Position numbers and translations under genes: made by a program. This document shows positions 33,390 to 42,670 of a DNA stretch of 64,000 bases, piece after piece; position 1 is the first letter of the stretch, and each line of letters starts with the position of its first letter. The stretch is from Mucilaginibacter rigui (lineage in GTDB: Bacteria > Bacteroidota > Bacteroidia > Sphingobacteriales > Sphingobacteriaceae). The notes under the pieces are model-generated. The model saw nothing but the letters and a program-made list of their open reading frames with translations, had not been told where the DNA came from and searched no databases. Location: positions 186,001 through 250,000 of the forward strand of contig NZ_JACWMW010000002.1 of NCBI RefSeq assembly GCF_014773275.1, given 5' to 3'.

Positions 33390-33479
33390 TTTGAAATTTT
33401 GGGCGCTAAATATAAAAATGAAGACCCCGAATCGGAAGAAGAGATCTGGGTGCCGTTAAAGGCCAAATCTTCTAATTAG
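33390..33479 (+). pseudogene. 3' remnant of a GyrI-like/AraC effector-binding domain gene
   Basis: The frame from 33390 to the TAG at 33479 reads FEILGAKYKNEDPESEE then EIWVPLKAKSSN. The ending, a Y/F-E-V strand, an acidic loop and E-(I/L)-W-(V/I)-P-L-K, is the typical C-terminus of the GyrI-like small-molecule-binding domain. No start or upstream half is present; the family C array adjoins it directly. It appears to be the tail of a gene whose 5' part was deleted or replaced by repeat DNA. Confidence 0.6.
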
Positions 33480-33582
33480 GTAAAAATTTTAACTGCGTTG
33501 ATATTTTTATTATAGCTAAAATCACCCTTTTGGGGGGTGTTTTGTTTTGGTAGATTAGTTGCACTAAACCAATCACAAAACA

Positions 33583-35409
33583 ATGGATATTCAAAAAGAA
33601 TTTGAAGGCTTGCTTGCCCTTCAAAAAGCGCAGCCCGGCAATCGCCCGCTGCTTATGGGCGATAAGGATACCGATATTTTTCAATCGATCCTGAACGATT
33701 TAAAGGATACTGTAATATCAAAAGTAAAAAAGAAAGCTACCGGCTGGATCATGAACCTGGTAGGCCTTGGCCCCGGCCCCGAACCAAAAGATGAGGTTAA
33801 AGAAGCACTTGAAAAACAATATCAGGAACTAAAAGTAATTGAAAGTAAAATTGACGCGCTAAGCGCCGCTCTCAATACTGCAGTAGAAGCTATTAAAGCC
33901 GAAATAGACGGAGCTAAATACTACACCGCAGTACAGGGCATCAACACAAGCGCGGCCAATATCGATGCCGCTTTTGAACGCCTTAAAATGGCAGCACAAT
34001 TAGAGGCTGGCACCGGCAAAAAATCCGAACTCGATGAACTGGCAGCATACATCCGTAATAACATCCCTAATGCCTTTATTGCTATAAAAAACAACCTGCT
34101 GGGTACGGCATCGGGCGGCGAGAACATGACTTCGCTGGGCACACGCGTGGCATTTAAAGCATCAAAATCCGTAAATGAGTATGCTGCCATGGCACATACC
34201 CAGTTTATGTATTATTATGGCTTACAGGTAAAGGCGCTTATGCTGATCATCGAGGCATATCATTACAACGATTCATCAGACATGGCTTCCAAATACTATA
34301 ACAGCTACGTTGGGCAGATGAATGATGAGGTTAAAATATATATGGGCTATGCCCCAAAAACCGTACTTCAAAACACCCTGCAACTGGATACCGACGTAAC
34401 GGATATTTTGCCGAAAGGCGACCGCCTGTATGTACAGGCGGGGATGCAAACGCCAGTCCCTAAGTTTATTACGCTAAACCCTAACACTGCTCAAAAAATA
34501 AATGAGTTTGCCCCGGATGATGTACGGATAAATTTTACCATGGCCGAAAAAGATGGCTTTGCCTATACCGCTTCTATGGCCAAAAGTGACGACGTGAGAT
34601 GGGATATTATTAAAATAAAACTGGGCGATGCACCTGCCGAGGTTGGCCGCCTATCATGGGGGCCTCCGGGAAGTGGGTTTATGAGGGCCGCATTTCTGCT
34701 GGGCTTTGATATTGACGGCGATTACTTGTATGCCCTGTTTATGGCGATTGGTGTTCCGGGCTTTACCACGAAGGTGATAAACCTGAAAACATTTACGTTT
34801 GAGAGCGATTTAACTTTAACCGATCCGTTGCAGGGCGTGGGCAGTGGCAGCAGCAACGGGATACGGATTAAAAACAATAAAATGTATACTACCGCCTGGT
34901 TTAGCAGCGAAGCATACAGCACCTTAAAGATCATTGATGTTAAAACCAAAGCCATTATTAAAAGCATAAATATTGAACCCCAAAGCGGCAATGGCATAAA
35001 ATCGCCGGTTGTGATAAAGGATAACTTGCTTTATTGTACCAGCGGCGATACACAACTGAGGGTGTTTGATATTTCTACCGATACCCCAACAAAACTATTA
35101 CAGCAGCATATCAACATCTACATGCAAAATATTATTGTTGATGGTAACCTTATTTACATTACCAGCGACAGCAATATGCAGGATACGCGTGGCGATGTAA
35201 ATGTTATTTATGTTGGCCCCAACTGGGCACTCTCGCAAAAAGCAATGAGGGTAGGCAATGGCACCAGCGCCTTACGGATGGATAAAACCCGTTTATATGC
35301 CGGGGCAGGCGGCGGCGAAACAGCCCTGTACATTATGAGTTACATCTCCGACCCAAATGCTTTGCTTATTCCCGTACAGCCAATCTTGGCTGGTTCATTA
35401 CCAGAATAA
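33583..35409 (+). CDS. Helical-bundle plus beta-propeller protein, possible pore-forming-toxin-like
   Basis: A 608-residue protein with no signal peptide. Residues about 35-265 are almost wholly helical and include ESKIDALSAALNTAVEA, a long helix of coiled-coil type, and EYAAMAHTQFMYYYGLQVKA, which resembles the central helices of the domain I bundle in three-domain insecticidal delta endotoxins. Residues about 270-605 are beta-rich with blade-like repeats (DILPKGDRLYVQAG, FDIDGDYLYALFM, IRIKNNKMYTTAW, VVIKDNLLYCTSG, IIVDGNLIYITSD, LRMDKTRLYAGAG), so a six- or seven-bladed propeller is likely, perhaps for glycan or protein binding. The endotoxin resemblance is my reading and needs a profile or structure check. 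Neighbours give no clue. Confidence 0.55.
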   Translation: MDIQKEFEGLLALQKAQPGNRPLLMGDKDTDIFQSILNDLKDTVISKVKKKATGWIMNLVGLGPGPEPKDEVKEALEKQYQELKVIESKIDALSAALNTAVEAIKAEIDGAKYYTAVQGINTSAANIDAAFERLKMAAQLEAGTGKKSELDELAAYIRNNIPNAFIAIKNNLLGTASGGENMTSLGTRVAFKASKSVNEYAAMAHTQFMYYYGLQVKALMLIIEAYHYNDSSDMASKYYNSYVGQMNDEVKIYMGYAPKTVLQNTLQLDTDVTDILPKGDRLYVQAGMQTPVPKFITLNPNTAQKINEFAPDDVRINFTMAEKDGFAYTASMAKSDDVRWDIIKIKLGDAPAEVGRLSWGPPGSGFMRAAFLLGFDIDGDYLYALFMAIGVPGFTTKVINLKTFTFESDLTLTDPLQGVGSGSSNGIRIKNNKMYTTAWFSSEAYSTLKIIDVKTKAIIKSINIEPQSGNGIKSPVVIKDNLLYCTSGDTQLRVFDISTDTPTKLLQQHINIYMQNIIVDGNLIYITSDSNMQDTRGDVNVIYVGPNWALSQKAMRVGNGTSALRMDKTRLYAGAGGGETALYIMSYISDPNALLIPVQPILAGSLPE

Positions 35410-35419
35410 AGTATCAAAC

Positions 35420-35454
35420 AAAAGGCCTTGAACATTTCTGTTCAAGGCCTTTTC
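35420..35454. terminator. Strong bidirectional terminator
   Basis: AAAAGGCCTTGAACA and TGTTCAAGGCCTTTT form a perfect 15-bp stem with a TTTC loop between the convergent propeller gene and rlmF. Confidence 0.88.
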
Positions 35455-35553
35455 ATATTATGCCATTCGCTAATGCCGCCTACTCCTATTGTGTAATTGG
35501 TTATCTAATGTAATACTTACAAAGTTGATAAGAAAAGGGGGCGTACCCGATGA

Positions 35554-36477
35554 TTATGCTATGTCCTGAAACGTCCACACCAAAATACGGTTGGTTTTTT
35601 GCCCTTGCGACATGTTGATGGTTTTCACTTCCTTCGCACCCAAATAATCAAGCGATTTGTAACAGCCGGGCAGCGTAGTTTTTTGCGAGATCAAGGACGA
35701 GAACCATTTGCATGATTTGGCGAACTCCTTACTTTCGCTCATCATCTTATTCAGGAAACGGGGCTCGCCGCCTTCGCACCAAAGCTCGTTATTGCGGCCG
35801 CCAAAATTAAGTTCGGTGCCTTTATCCTGGCCCAGGTTTTTCCACTTGCGGCTCGATTTTTCCTTAACCTCTTTTGATGATGAATGGAACGGCGGGTTAC
35901 ACATCGTTATATCAAACTTTTCGCCGGGCTTAATGATCCCTTCAAAAATATTTGCATAAGATGTTTGCCTGCGGATATCTATAGCACCGGCAAGGTTGTT
36001 ATCATCTACTATCTTTTTGGCTGCTGCTACCGCGATATAATCAGCCTCGCTGCCAACAAAATTCCATCCGTAGGCTTTGTGGCCAATAAGCGGGTAAATG
36101 CAGTTAGCACCAACGCCAACATCCAATACTTTAACGCTATTACCCGTAGGCACAACGCCGTTGTTCCCTTCGGCTAAAACATCGGCTATGTAATGGATAT
36201 AGTCGGCCCGGCCGGGGATAGGCGGGCATAAAAAGCCTTCAGCGATATCCCATTGGGCTACCCCGTAGTATAGTTTCAAAAGCGCTTTATTAAGCGTTTT
36301 TACCGCGTCAGGGTCGGTAAAATTAATGGATAGCTCGTCGCGTTCGTTTTGTACAACAAATTCGCGAAGCGCAGGCAAGGTCTTTATCAATGCCTTGAAA
36401 TCATACCTTCCCCGGTGCAAGTTGCGCGGGTGCAGGTTTGTTTTTTCTTCGCTGCTATTCTGTGACTGATCTGTCAT
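35554..36477 (-). CDS. rlmF: 23S rRNA (adenine-1618-N6)-methyltransferase RlmF
   Basis: A 307-residue SAM-dependent methyltransferase. NLHRGRYDFKALI near the N-terminus, VLDVGVGANCIYPLIG (SAM site) and the MCNPPFHSS catalytic NPPF motif identify RlmF (YbiN), which methylates A1618 of 23S rRNA. Length agrees with the E. coli enzyme. Its ATG overlaps the stop codon of the upstream pyrophosphohydrolase gene by one base, indicating coupling. Confidence 0.93.
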   Translation of the reverse strand: MTDQSQNSSEEKTNLHPRNLHRGRYDFKALIKTLPALREFVVQNERDELSINFTDPDAVKTLNKALLKLYYGVAQWDIAEGFLCPPIPGRADYIHYIADVLAEGNNGVVPTGNSVKVLDVGVGANCIYPLIGHKAYGWNFVGSEADYIAVAAAKKIVDDNNLAGAIDIRRQTSYANIFEGIIKPGEKFDITMCNPPFHSSSKEVKEKSSRKWKNLGQDKGTELNFGGRNNELWCEGGEPRFLNKMMSESKEFAKSCKWFSSLISQKTTLPGCYKSLDYLGAKEVKTINMSQGQKTNRILVWTFQDIA

Positions 36478-36941
36478 TACAGGATGCTTTTTAAATCCGC
36501 AGGCGAATAATTGATAGATTTTAAGGTTTTGTTATCGTTAGTACGGTAAACTAAAAACAAGGCATCTTCCTCTTTATAATGGGCTTCGCTTCCATCCCTG
36601 TTTTTGTAATGTGCAATAGTGTCGTTTGCTTCCTCAACGGTTTTGCAGGCCTTGCTCATGTTTGAGCGATGCACCTCATCAAACAGTTCCTTAAACTTTT
36701 CGCCAAGTCCAAATTCAAGTATAGCACCTGCTAAAACGTATTGTATATCGCAAAGGGCGTCGGCAATTTCAACCAGGTTATTATCATCAATGGCTTCCTG
36801 TAGCTCTCTCACTTCTTCGGCCAGTAATGATACCCTTAAAGCGCTTCTTTCTTTTGATGGGATGGCAGGTTTATCAACTACCGGATGTTTAAACGTTTTA
36901 TGAAACTCAGCTACCTGGTTTAATGCTCTTGGTTCTTCCAT
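36477..36941 (-). CDS. MazG-like nucleoside triphosphate pyrophosphohydrolase
   Basis: A 154-residue all-alpha NTP-PPase. LLAEEVRELQEAIDDNN and EIADALCDIQYVLAG contain the paired EExxE and ExxD metal-binding motifs of the MazG/PRA-PH-like superfamily. It may clean up non-canonical nucleotides; it is not the histidine-pathway HisE, since no his genes are near. It precedes and overlaps rlmF by one base. Confidence 0.88.
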   Translation of the reverse strand: MEEPRALNQVAEFHKTFKHPVVDKPAIPSKERSALRVSLLAEEVRELQEAIDDNNLVEIADALCDIQYVLAGAILEFGLGEKFKELFDEVHRSNMSKACKTVEEANDTIAHYKNRDGSEAHYKEEDALFLVYRTNDNKTLKSINYSPADLKSIL

Positions 36942-37015
36942 GTTATATTAAAAATGTATTGCTGTAAAATTATGGTATTTAATTCTATTTGTATCTTTCG
37001 GGATAATTTTAAACT

Positions 37016-37732
37016 ATGAAAACCCTCACTGCTGCAAAACTTATCTTAACTATTGCGTTTACTGTTCTTTTAAGTACCCTTTCATTTGTGTCTGCAAAAA
37101 CTCCTGAAGTACGCGACATTAACATAGCCGGATTGGTATTTAATTCTGAAACCCTCAGCCCAATCGACTCGGCTGCCATCTATGATAGCGGGAACAATAT
37201 ATTGGGTACCACCGATAAAAACGGATATTTTAAAATCACTATCCGTTACAATAACCCGGGCGAGATCTATTTTGGGCTACGGGTAGTAAAGCATGGTTTT
37301 CAAAAGTTCATCCGCCGCGAACATTGGGGAAACCTATCGGGCAACATCAGCACTATCATGTACTTTGGGTTAAATAGTTCAGCTAATAAAGCATTCTCAT
37401 CTTCGCCTAATAGTATTGCCAATAGCAACGACCTTAGTTATGATAACGTACTGCGCAATTTTGATAAGGTAAAGGAAGAGAAAACCTTCAACGATAAACT
37501 TGCCAAAGCAAAAGCCGATAACCAGGACGTATTTATACCAATAGACAACCAGTTTTATTTGGTTAACAACACCGGTTGGATAAAGCTAACGTCTGAAACC
37601 GACCTGGTAGCTATCGATAAAAAAAATACAATTGCAGCAAATAAGCTGAACACCGTTATAAAACGCAGTAGCATTAAATGGATGACACCGGTAAGCGGTA
37701 AAGCCGAAAAATTTGCTGTTCATACCAAATAA
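37016..37732 (+). CDS. Exported carboxypeptidase-regulatory-like domain protein
   Basis: A 238-residue protein with a signal peptide of about 27 residues. Residues about 35-105 have the CarboxypepD_reg-like beta-sandwich signature (INIAGLVFNSETLSPIDSAA, GTTDKNGYFKITI). The C-terminal part is polar with no known domain. Unlike SusC proteins it has no barrel, so it is probably a soluble periplasmic or surface protein. The upstream TATCTTTC near 36990 resembles a -7 element. Function unknown. Confidence 0.65.
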   Translation: MKTLTAAKLILTIAFTVLLSTLSFVSAKTPEVRDINIAGLVFNSETLSPIDSAAIYDSGNNILGTTDKNGYFKITIRYNNPGEIYFGLRVVKHGFQKFIRREHWGNLSGNISTIMYFGLNSSANKAFSSSPNSIANSNDLSYDNVLRNFDKVKEEKTFNDKLAKAKADNQDVFIPIDNQFYLVNNTGWIKLTSETDLVAIDKKNTIAANKLNTVIKRSSIKWMTPVSGKAEKFAVHTK

Positions 37733-37822
37733 AGACCGGCCAGTATCGTTTACTGTTTTGAGCTTGCAACCCTTTTCAAAAAATTGCCGTCTTAAAAGTT
37801 AATACCAAAACTTTAAAACTGC

Positions 37823-38611
37823 ATGAAACAAAACGACTATTCAGCTGAAGCAATAGCTAAATTTAATACAGGCAAAAAAATTGCCTCATGGCTGCTTGTA
37901 GCAATTGTGTTATTCTGCGCATTAAACATTCGTGATATTACAAAACTGGTTGGTGTAAAAATACCGGGGTTCCCAATCCCTTACGGCGGTGCCATTGTAG
38001 ACAATTTAAGCGCGGTTTTATTTGCAATTTTAGCTGCAATTATACTTATCCCTGGCCCTAAGGGCAGTGTATTTAGAGCATTGGGCGTTACCTGGAATGG
38101 CTTTAAGGGGCCGCTTCTTGCCCTTGTTGCTACCATCCCCTGCTGGATAGGCCTGGCCTTACAAGGGCCTCTTGTAAAAGATATTTCCCTGCTGGATATT
38201 TTGATGCTGGCTATTGTATTCCCCTTTGCCGAAGAATTGGTGTTTCGTGGATTTGGATCTTTATTTACACGCCGGGCATTAGGCTGGCATTGGGCACCAG
38301 CCATACTGCTGCAGTCCATTGCATTTGGATGGATTCACTGGCTTTCGGCAGGTGGCGACGGTAGCGGAATTGCCCTGCAGGTTTTGGGTATTACCTTTTT
38401 AGGCGCTGTAGTATTTGTGATATTAGATGCTATGGATGGTTATACCATCTGGAGCGGTTTTATATTCCATGCGTCGCTAAATGCCGCGTGGACCATGTTT
38501 TCGGTTTCAGATACCGCAGCAACCGGCTGGATCGGTAACTCCATCAGGATTGGAAGCGCCGGTTTAGCCATATTGCTGCTATGGTATTTTAATCAAAAGA
38601 AGAAATGGTAA
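37823..38611 (+). CDS. CPBP family intramembrane glutamic protease
   Basis: A 262-residue protein with about seven helices. The Abi/CPBP motifs are complete: EELVFR (Glu137, Glu138, Arg142), FGWIHW (Phe168, His172) and FHASLNA (His216, Asn220). Eukaryotic relatives such as Rce1 cleave prenylated substrates; bacterial ones are linked to bacteriocin immunity or maturation, but no bacteriocin gene is visible nearby. Confidence 0.9.
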   Translation: MKQNDYSAEAIAKFNTGKKIASWLLVAIVLFCALNIRDITKLVGVKIPGFPIPYGGAIVDNLSAVLFAILAAIILIPGPKGSVFRALGVTWNGFKGPLLALVATIPCWIGLALQGPLVKDISLLDILMLAIVFPFAEELVFRGFGSLFTRRALGWHWAPAILLQSIAFGWIHWLSAGGDGSGIALQVLGITFLGAVVFVILDAMDGYTIWSGFIFHASLNAAWTMFSVSDTAATGWIGNSIRIGSAGLAILLLWYFNQKKKW

Positions 38612-38728
38612 GCTTTGAAACCCTGCAAGGTTATTTTATTGTACACAGGTTAGCGAAACAATATATTGAAGTGAAAATCTTAACTTTAATTACATGAAGT
38701 TTTCATCTTCTTATTTTTAATTCATAAA

Positions 38729-39325
38729 ATGAATCTCATGATCTTCAAATATTTTAAAGGGCCGATTGATGAAATGAGTAACCTTGTTGATGAACAATCA
38801 ATTTGCTCAATTTGTGGAAAAACAGACTATTGTTTTGAATTAGATTACGTCATTACTGATATTTTTAATGACGATGACAAAGATGGAAAGTTTGGATGTT
38901 ACTCATGTTTAAAGGAAGGGAAGTTTGAATTTTGGCACGATACCGAATTCGGGATGCTTGATAAAAACGGTTTGAGTAAGGTTTATAAACATAATATGGT
39001 GAACCCGCCGTCGATTACGGCTGAAAGGCTAATAGAGTTAAGAAGAACACCGCAAATTATAACTTGGCAACAAGAATTGTGGCTAACGCATTGTGATGAT
39101 TTTATGGTTTACAAAGGGACTTGGGAGCCAAAAGATTTTTATTCAAACAGTAAAGATGGCGACGGTAAAGCTCTTTTTATGAGCATGACAGATAAAGAAC
39201 TAAATCATTTGTGGGATGATAGTTTACCAGAGACTGAGACAAAACTTGAAGCGTGGTATCCTACTTATTATGTATTCGAATGCAGCCACTGTGGCAAAAT
39301 GCGCGGTAACTGGGATTGTGATTAG
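38729..39325 (+). CDS. CbrC/UPF0167 family protein
   Basis: A 198-residue cytosolic protein. FKYFKGPID at the N-terminus, CSICGKTDYCFE, FGCYSCLKEGKFEFWHDTEFG and a C-terminal CSHCGKMRGNWDCD match the CbrC family, in which three Cys pairs probably bind zinc. In E. coli cbrC is a creB-regulated gene related to colicin E2 tolerance; role here unknown. A second ATG at 38738 would begin directly at the domain. Confidence 0.85.
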   Translation: MNLMIFKYFKGPIDEMSNLVDEQSICSICGKTDYCFELDYVITDIFNDDDKDGKFGCYSCLKEGKFEFWHDTEFGMLDKNGLSKVYKHNMVNPPSITAERLIELRRTPQIITWQQELWLTHCDDFMVYKGTWEPKDFYSNSKDGDGKALFMSMTDKELNHLWDDSLPETETKLEAWYPTYYVFECSHCGKMRGNWDCD

Positions 39326-39340
39326 TCTTCAATCGTTTAA

Positions 39341-39382
39341 AATTAAAAACCCTCCAGATTTCCATCTAAAGGGTTTTTAATT
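39341..39382. terminator. Long AT-flanked hairpin terminator
   Basis: AATTAAAAACCCT pairs with AGGGTTTTTAATT, with inner AGAT/ATCT pairing. It can end the CbrC-like gene and, in reverse, the tRNA-Arg transcript. Confidence 0.75.
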
Positions 39383-39406
39383 TTATTCCCAAGGTGGGTC
39401 ATTTTG

Positions 39407-39478
39407 TGGTCCCGACGAGAATCGAACTCATATCTAGAGTTTAGGAAACTCCTATTCTATCCGTTGAACTACGGGACC
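39407..39478 (-). tRNA. tRNA-Arg (anticodon CCT)
   Basis: A 72-nt cloverleaf on the minus strand. Acceptor stem GGTCCCG/CGGGACC with discriminator A; D stem GTTC/GAAT; anticodon stem GGAGT/ACTCT with loop TTCCTAA and anticodon CCT; variable region AGAT; T stem ATGAG/CTCGT with loop TTCGATT. CCA is not encoded. It decodes AGG. No integrated element is visible at its 3' end. Confidence 0.95.
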
Positions 39479-39550
39479 AGTTATTTTAGGAAATGCAAAT
39501 TTGCAAATTTTACCTGACCCCGCCAATTAACGGCGAACATTAAATACAAA

Positions 39551-40396
39551 TTATTTACTATTATTATGCGAGTTGCTTATTGCCCCGCCTGCACCAATAG
39601 CAGTAGCAACACCTATACCCGCCATCGCCTTGGCATAACCCGTTGCTTTTGAATTGATAAAGTAGTCCCCGCGCTTTTGGCTAAACTCCCTGAATTGTTT
39701 GGGATCCATGGTTGTGGTTAGTGATCTCGAAACAAAAAAATCGTGCTGGTACGTTGCCGGTTGTGCCTCGTTTCCATTTACAATATATAGCGTTAGGTAG
39801 CTTTTAAACCTTAGCGGCGAGCTTTGATCGCTAAAATCAGCCGACTTAACTTTTGTTAAACTAACGGTATCCTGGTATTTATAAACCATTCTTACTTTGT
39901 GAAAAACACTATCGGGAATGTTTAAAAACCCTTTGGTTAGCCTCACGCTGGTATTACTGCTTTGCGAATGGGGTGGCAAAAAAGTGGTGTTTTTTGGCAA
40001 GCCTGCCACCGCATTAATGCTGCCGGTAGTATAGCCGGGATTACTGAATGACGGGTTGTTATTATAATGATAAGAATCTGTTTGCGCATTAATGCTGCCT
40101 GTTATGGCAACTTTATCGGGCGCATAACTAACTGCCGCCCCATCAATTATCAAGGCTGATTTTTGCCAATCGATGTATAATGGTTTGTTTAATTTGTTTT
40201 GAACATTAACGGTAACAGGGGCGTTGGGTCCGTAAAAAGAATAGGCTATCTTAACAGAATCATTTTCAAATTCAAAATCGCCCGTTTGCTGGTTTTTTGT
40301 TCCGTTTGTGCTGCTAATAACGTTTACCTGGTACCTGCTGCATGAGGTAATAACGAAGCAGCAAAATACTAAAGCTGTAAAAAGTAAAGGTTTCAT
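39551..40396 (-). CDS. Hypothetical lipoprotein
   Basis: A 281-residue exported protein with a lipobox, VITSC, and lipid-bearing Cys19. The body has beta-rich stretches (VTVNVQNKLNKPLYIDWQKS, reminiscent of an Ig-like fold) and a C-terminal glycine/alanine-rich hydrophobic segment (about residues 255-272) that could insert into a membrane. I do not recognise a family. Monocistronic. Confidence 0.65.
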   Translation of the reverse strand: MKPLLFTALVFCCFVITSCSRYQVNVISSTNGTKNQQTGDFEFENDSVKIAYSFYGPNAPVTVNVQNKLNKPLYIDWQKSALIIDGAAVSYAPDKVAITGSINAQTDSYHYNNNPSFSNPGYTTGSINAVAGLPKNTTFLPPHSQSSNTSVRLTKGFLNIPDSVFHKVRMVYKYQDTVSLTKVKSADFSDQSSPLRFKSYLTLYIVNGNEAQPATYQHDFFVSRSLTTTMDPKQFREFSQKRGDYFINSKATGYAKAMAGIGVATAIGAGGAISNSHNNSK

Positions 40397-40471
40397 GATG
40401 ATATGGAACTAAGTGTTAATATTAAACTGTGACTTAAATACTAACCCACAGTTTAATAGTTAACAAAATTG

Positions 40472-42538
40472 TTACCTTATCACAGACCCATTTGGCATTT
40501 CATCGGCAGGCGTAACAAAGCTCAGCTTACCTTCGGCATTCTCAGCCATCAGTATCATCCCTTGCGACATGATGCCTTTGATCTCCCTTGGCTCCAGGTT
40601 AACCAGAATGCTTACCTGTTTGCCTATGATGGCTTCGGGCTCGTAATGCTCAGCAATGCCCGATACAACCGTGCGTTGGTCTATCCCTGTATCAATAGTA
40701 AGCTTTAACAGCTTTTTAGTTTTGGCTACTTTCTCGGCTGTTAATATGGTACCGGTACGGATATCCAGCCCTACAAACTCATCAAAGGTAATGTTAGCTT
40801 TTGCAGGTGCAATAACGTGTTTCGCAACTACTGCCGATGCGGCTTTTTTATCCGCCAGCTTTTGTATCTGTTTTTCTATCGCTTCATCCTCTACCTTTTC
40901 AAATAACAAAGCTGCAGGGTTTAACTGATGGCCATTTGAAAATTCAAGTTCCTGATCAAAAGTAACTGCATCCAAATTAAGCATACCGAATATTTTGGCG
41001 GCCGTTGCCGGCAAAAACGGTTGCAGGCATGTAGCCAGGTGGCCTATCAGTATCAAACTGTTATGTAAAGCTGTTTTAGCAGCTTCAGGGTCACTTTTAA
41101 TCGTTTTCCATGGCTCTTGCTCGGTAAGGTAACGGTTGCCTAAGCGGGCCATATCCATCACGTTCTGCAGGCCCGCGCGGAAACGATAGCTTTCCAGGCT
41201 TTTGCCCAATTCATCATAGTAACCGCCCAACTCAGCACCTACTTTGGCATCGCTTAATTTAATAACACCGTTATCGCTCTCTACCTTGCCTTCGTAATAT
41301 TTGTGCATCAGTATCATTACGCGGTTAACGTAGTTACCCAAAATGGCAACCAGTTCATTATTTACGCGTGCCTGGTAATCTTTCCAGGTAAATTCGCTGT
41401 CGCTTGTTTCCGGTAATATAGATGTAAGCACATAACGCAATTCATCCTGCTTACCGGGGAATTCTTCCAGGTACTCATGCAGCCAAACCGCGTGGTTGCG
41501 GGATGTGGATAGCTTATCGCCTTCCAGGTTTAAAAACTCATTTGCGGGCACATTCTGCGGCAATATATAATCGCCATGCGCTTTTAATATCGCCGGGAAT
41601 ATGATACAGTGGAACACAATATTATCCTTACCAATAAAATGCATCAGGCAGGCATCATCTTCGGTATTGGCTTGCTTTTTCCAGTACTGCTGCCAGTCCT
41701 TACCATTATCTGTTGCCCATTGTTTGGTTGCAGATATATAGCCTATCGGCGCATCCATCCACACGTATAATTTTTTACCTTTTGCTTCTTCTAAAGGCAC
41801 GTCAATACCCCAATCCAGGTCACGGGTCATAGAGCGTGGCTGCAAGCCCGATTTTAACCAGGAGCGGCATTGGCCAAATACGTTTACCTTCCACTCCCCC
41901 TCTTTTTCATCAATCCATTTCTCTAACCATGGTTGGTATTTATCCAATGGCAAATACCAGTGTTTGGTTGGTTTTAACACAGGTTTTTTACTGCTTAGGG
42001 TTGATATTGGGTCTATCAGGTCTGTTGGGTTTAGCGATGTGCCGCAATTTTCGCACTGGTCGCCGTAGGCTTTATCATAGCTGCAAACGGGGCAGGTGCC
42101 TGTAATATATCTATCGGCCAAAAACTGATCAAAATCTTCGTCGTAGTATTGCTCAGAGTATTTTTCAATGAACTCCCCTTTTTCGTAAAGGTTCAGGAAA
42201 AACTCCTGCGACAGATCATGATGAATAGCCGATGAAGTACGGTGATAGATGTCAAACGCTATCCCAAATTCTTCAAAACTATCTTTAATCTGGTTATGGT
42301 ATTTATCAATAATTGCTTGTGGCGTGGTGCCTTCCTTTTTTGCTTTTATGGTGATGGCTGCGCCATGCTCGTCAGATCCGCAAATGTACACTACATCCTT
42401 TTTCATTAGCCGCAGGTAACGTACAAAAATATCTGCAGGCAGGTATGCCCCAGCCAGGTGGCCAATATGCAGCGGCCCGTTTGCATACGGTAGCGCTGAG
42501 GTTATGGTGTATCTTTTATATTTGTTAAGTTGCGACAT
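40472..42538 (-). CDS. metG: Methionine--tRNA ligase
   Basis: A 688-residue class I synthetase. HIGH motif in YANGPLHIGHLAG near residue 18; zinc knuckle CPVC...CENCG near residues 146-164; KMSKS-type KLSTS in EGDKLSTSRN near residue 340. The C-terminal 110 residues form a tRNA-binding EMAP-like domain (DIRTGTILTAEKVAKTKKL). This is the two-zinc-knuckle, dimeric E. coli-like type. The ATG at 42538 is preferred over 42565 because the domain begins there. Confidence 0.96.
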   Translation of the reverse strand: MSQLNKYKRYTITSALPYANGPLHIGHLAGAYLPADIFVRYLRLMKKDVVYICGSDEHGAAITIKAKKEGTTPQAIIDKYHNQIKDSFEEFGIAFDIYHRTSSAIHHDLSQEFFLNLYEKGEFIEKYSEQYYDEDFDQFLADRYITGTCPVCSYDKAYGDQCENCGTSLNPTDLIDPISTLSSKKPVLKPTKHWYLPLDKYQPWLEKWIDEKEGEWKVNVFGQCRSWLKSGLQPRSMTRDLDWGIDVPLEEAKGKKLYVWMDAPIGYISATKQWATDNGKDWQQYWKKQANTEDDACLMHFIGKDNIVFHCIIFPAILKAHGDYILPQNVPANEFLNLEGDKLSTSRNHAVWLHEYLEEFPGKQDELRYVLTSILPETSDSEFTWKDYQARVNNELVAILGNYVNRVMILMHKYYEGKVESDNGVIKLSDAKVGAELGGYYDELGKSLESYRFRAGLQNVMDMARLGNRYLTEQEPWKTIKSDPEAAKTALHNSLILIGHLATCLQPFLPATAAKIFGMLNLDAVTFDQELEFSNGHQLNPAALLFEKVEDEAIEKQIQKLADKKAASAVVAKHVIAPAKANITFDEFVGLDIRTGTILTAEKVAKTKKLLKLTIDTGIDQRTVVSGIAEHYEPEAIIGKQVSILVNLEPREIKGIMSQGMILMAENAEGKLSFVTPADEMPNGSVIR

Positions 42539-42578
42539 TAAACAGGGATGTTTATTAATTTGCAAAGATAATTTTTTT

Positions 42579-42629
42579 AAGTCAGAAAGTTGGGAAAGAC
42601 GGAAAGTCCGTAAGACCGGAAGACAAGAA
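42579..42629. repeat. Degenerate 8-9 bp tandem repeat
   Basis: Successive variants of CGGAAAGTC (GTCAGAAAG, TTGGGAAAGAC, GGAAAGTCC, GTAAGACC, GGAAGAC) between metG and the LD-carboxypeptidase gene. An inverted relative, CTTTCGGACTT, recurs at 42660 and within the first codons of that gene. Confidence 0.5.
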
Positions 42630-42670
42630 TATGAGTTAGCTTTAAAAGTATATTTTAATCTTTCGGACTT

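Noticed and set aside
39407..39550. tRNA-Arg as an attachment site of a genomic island
   Set aside because: No integrase, direct repeat of the tRNA 3' end or foreign gene block is visible on either side.
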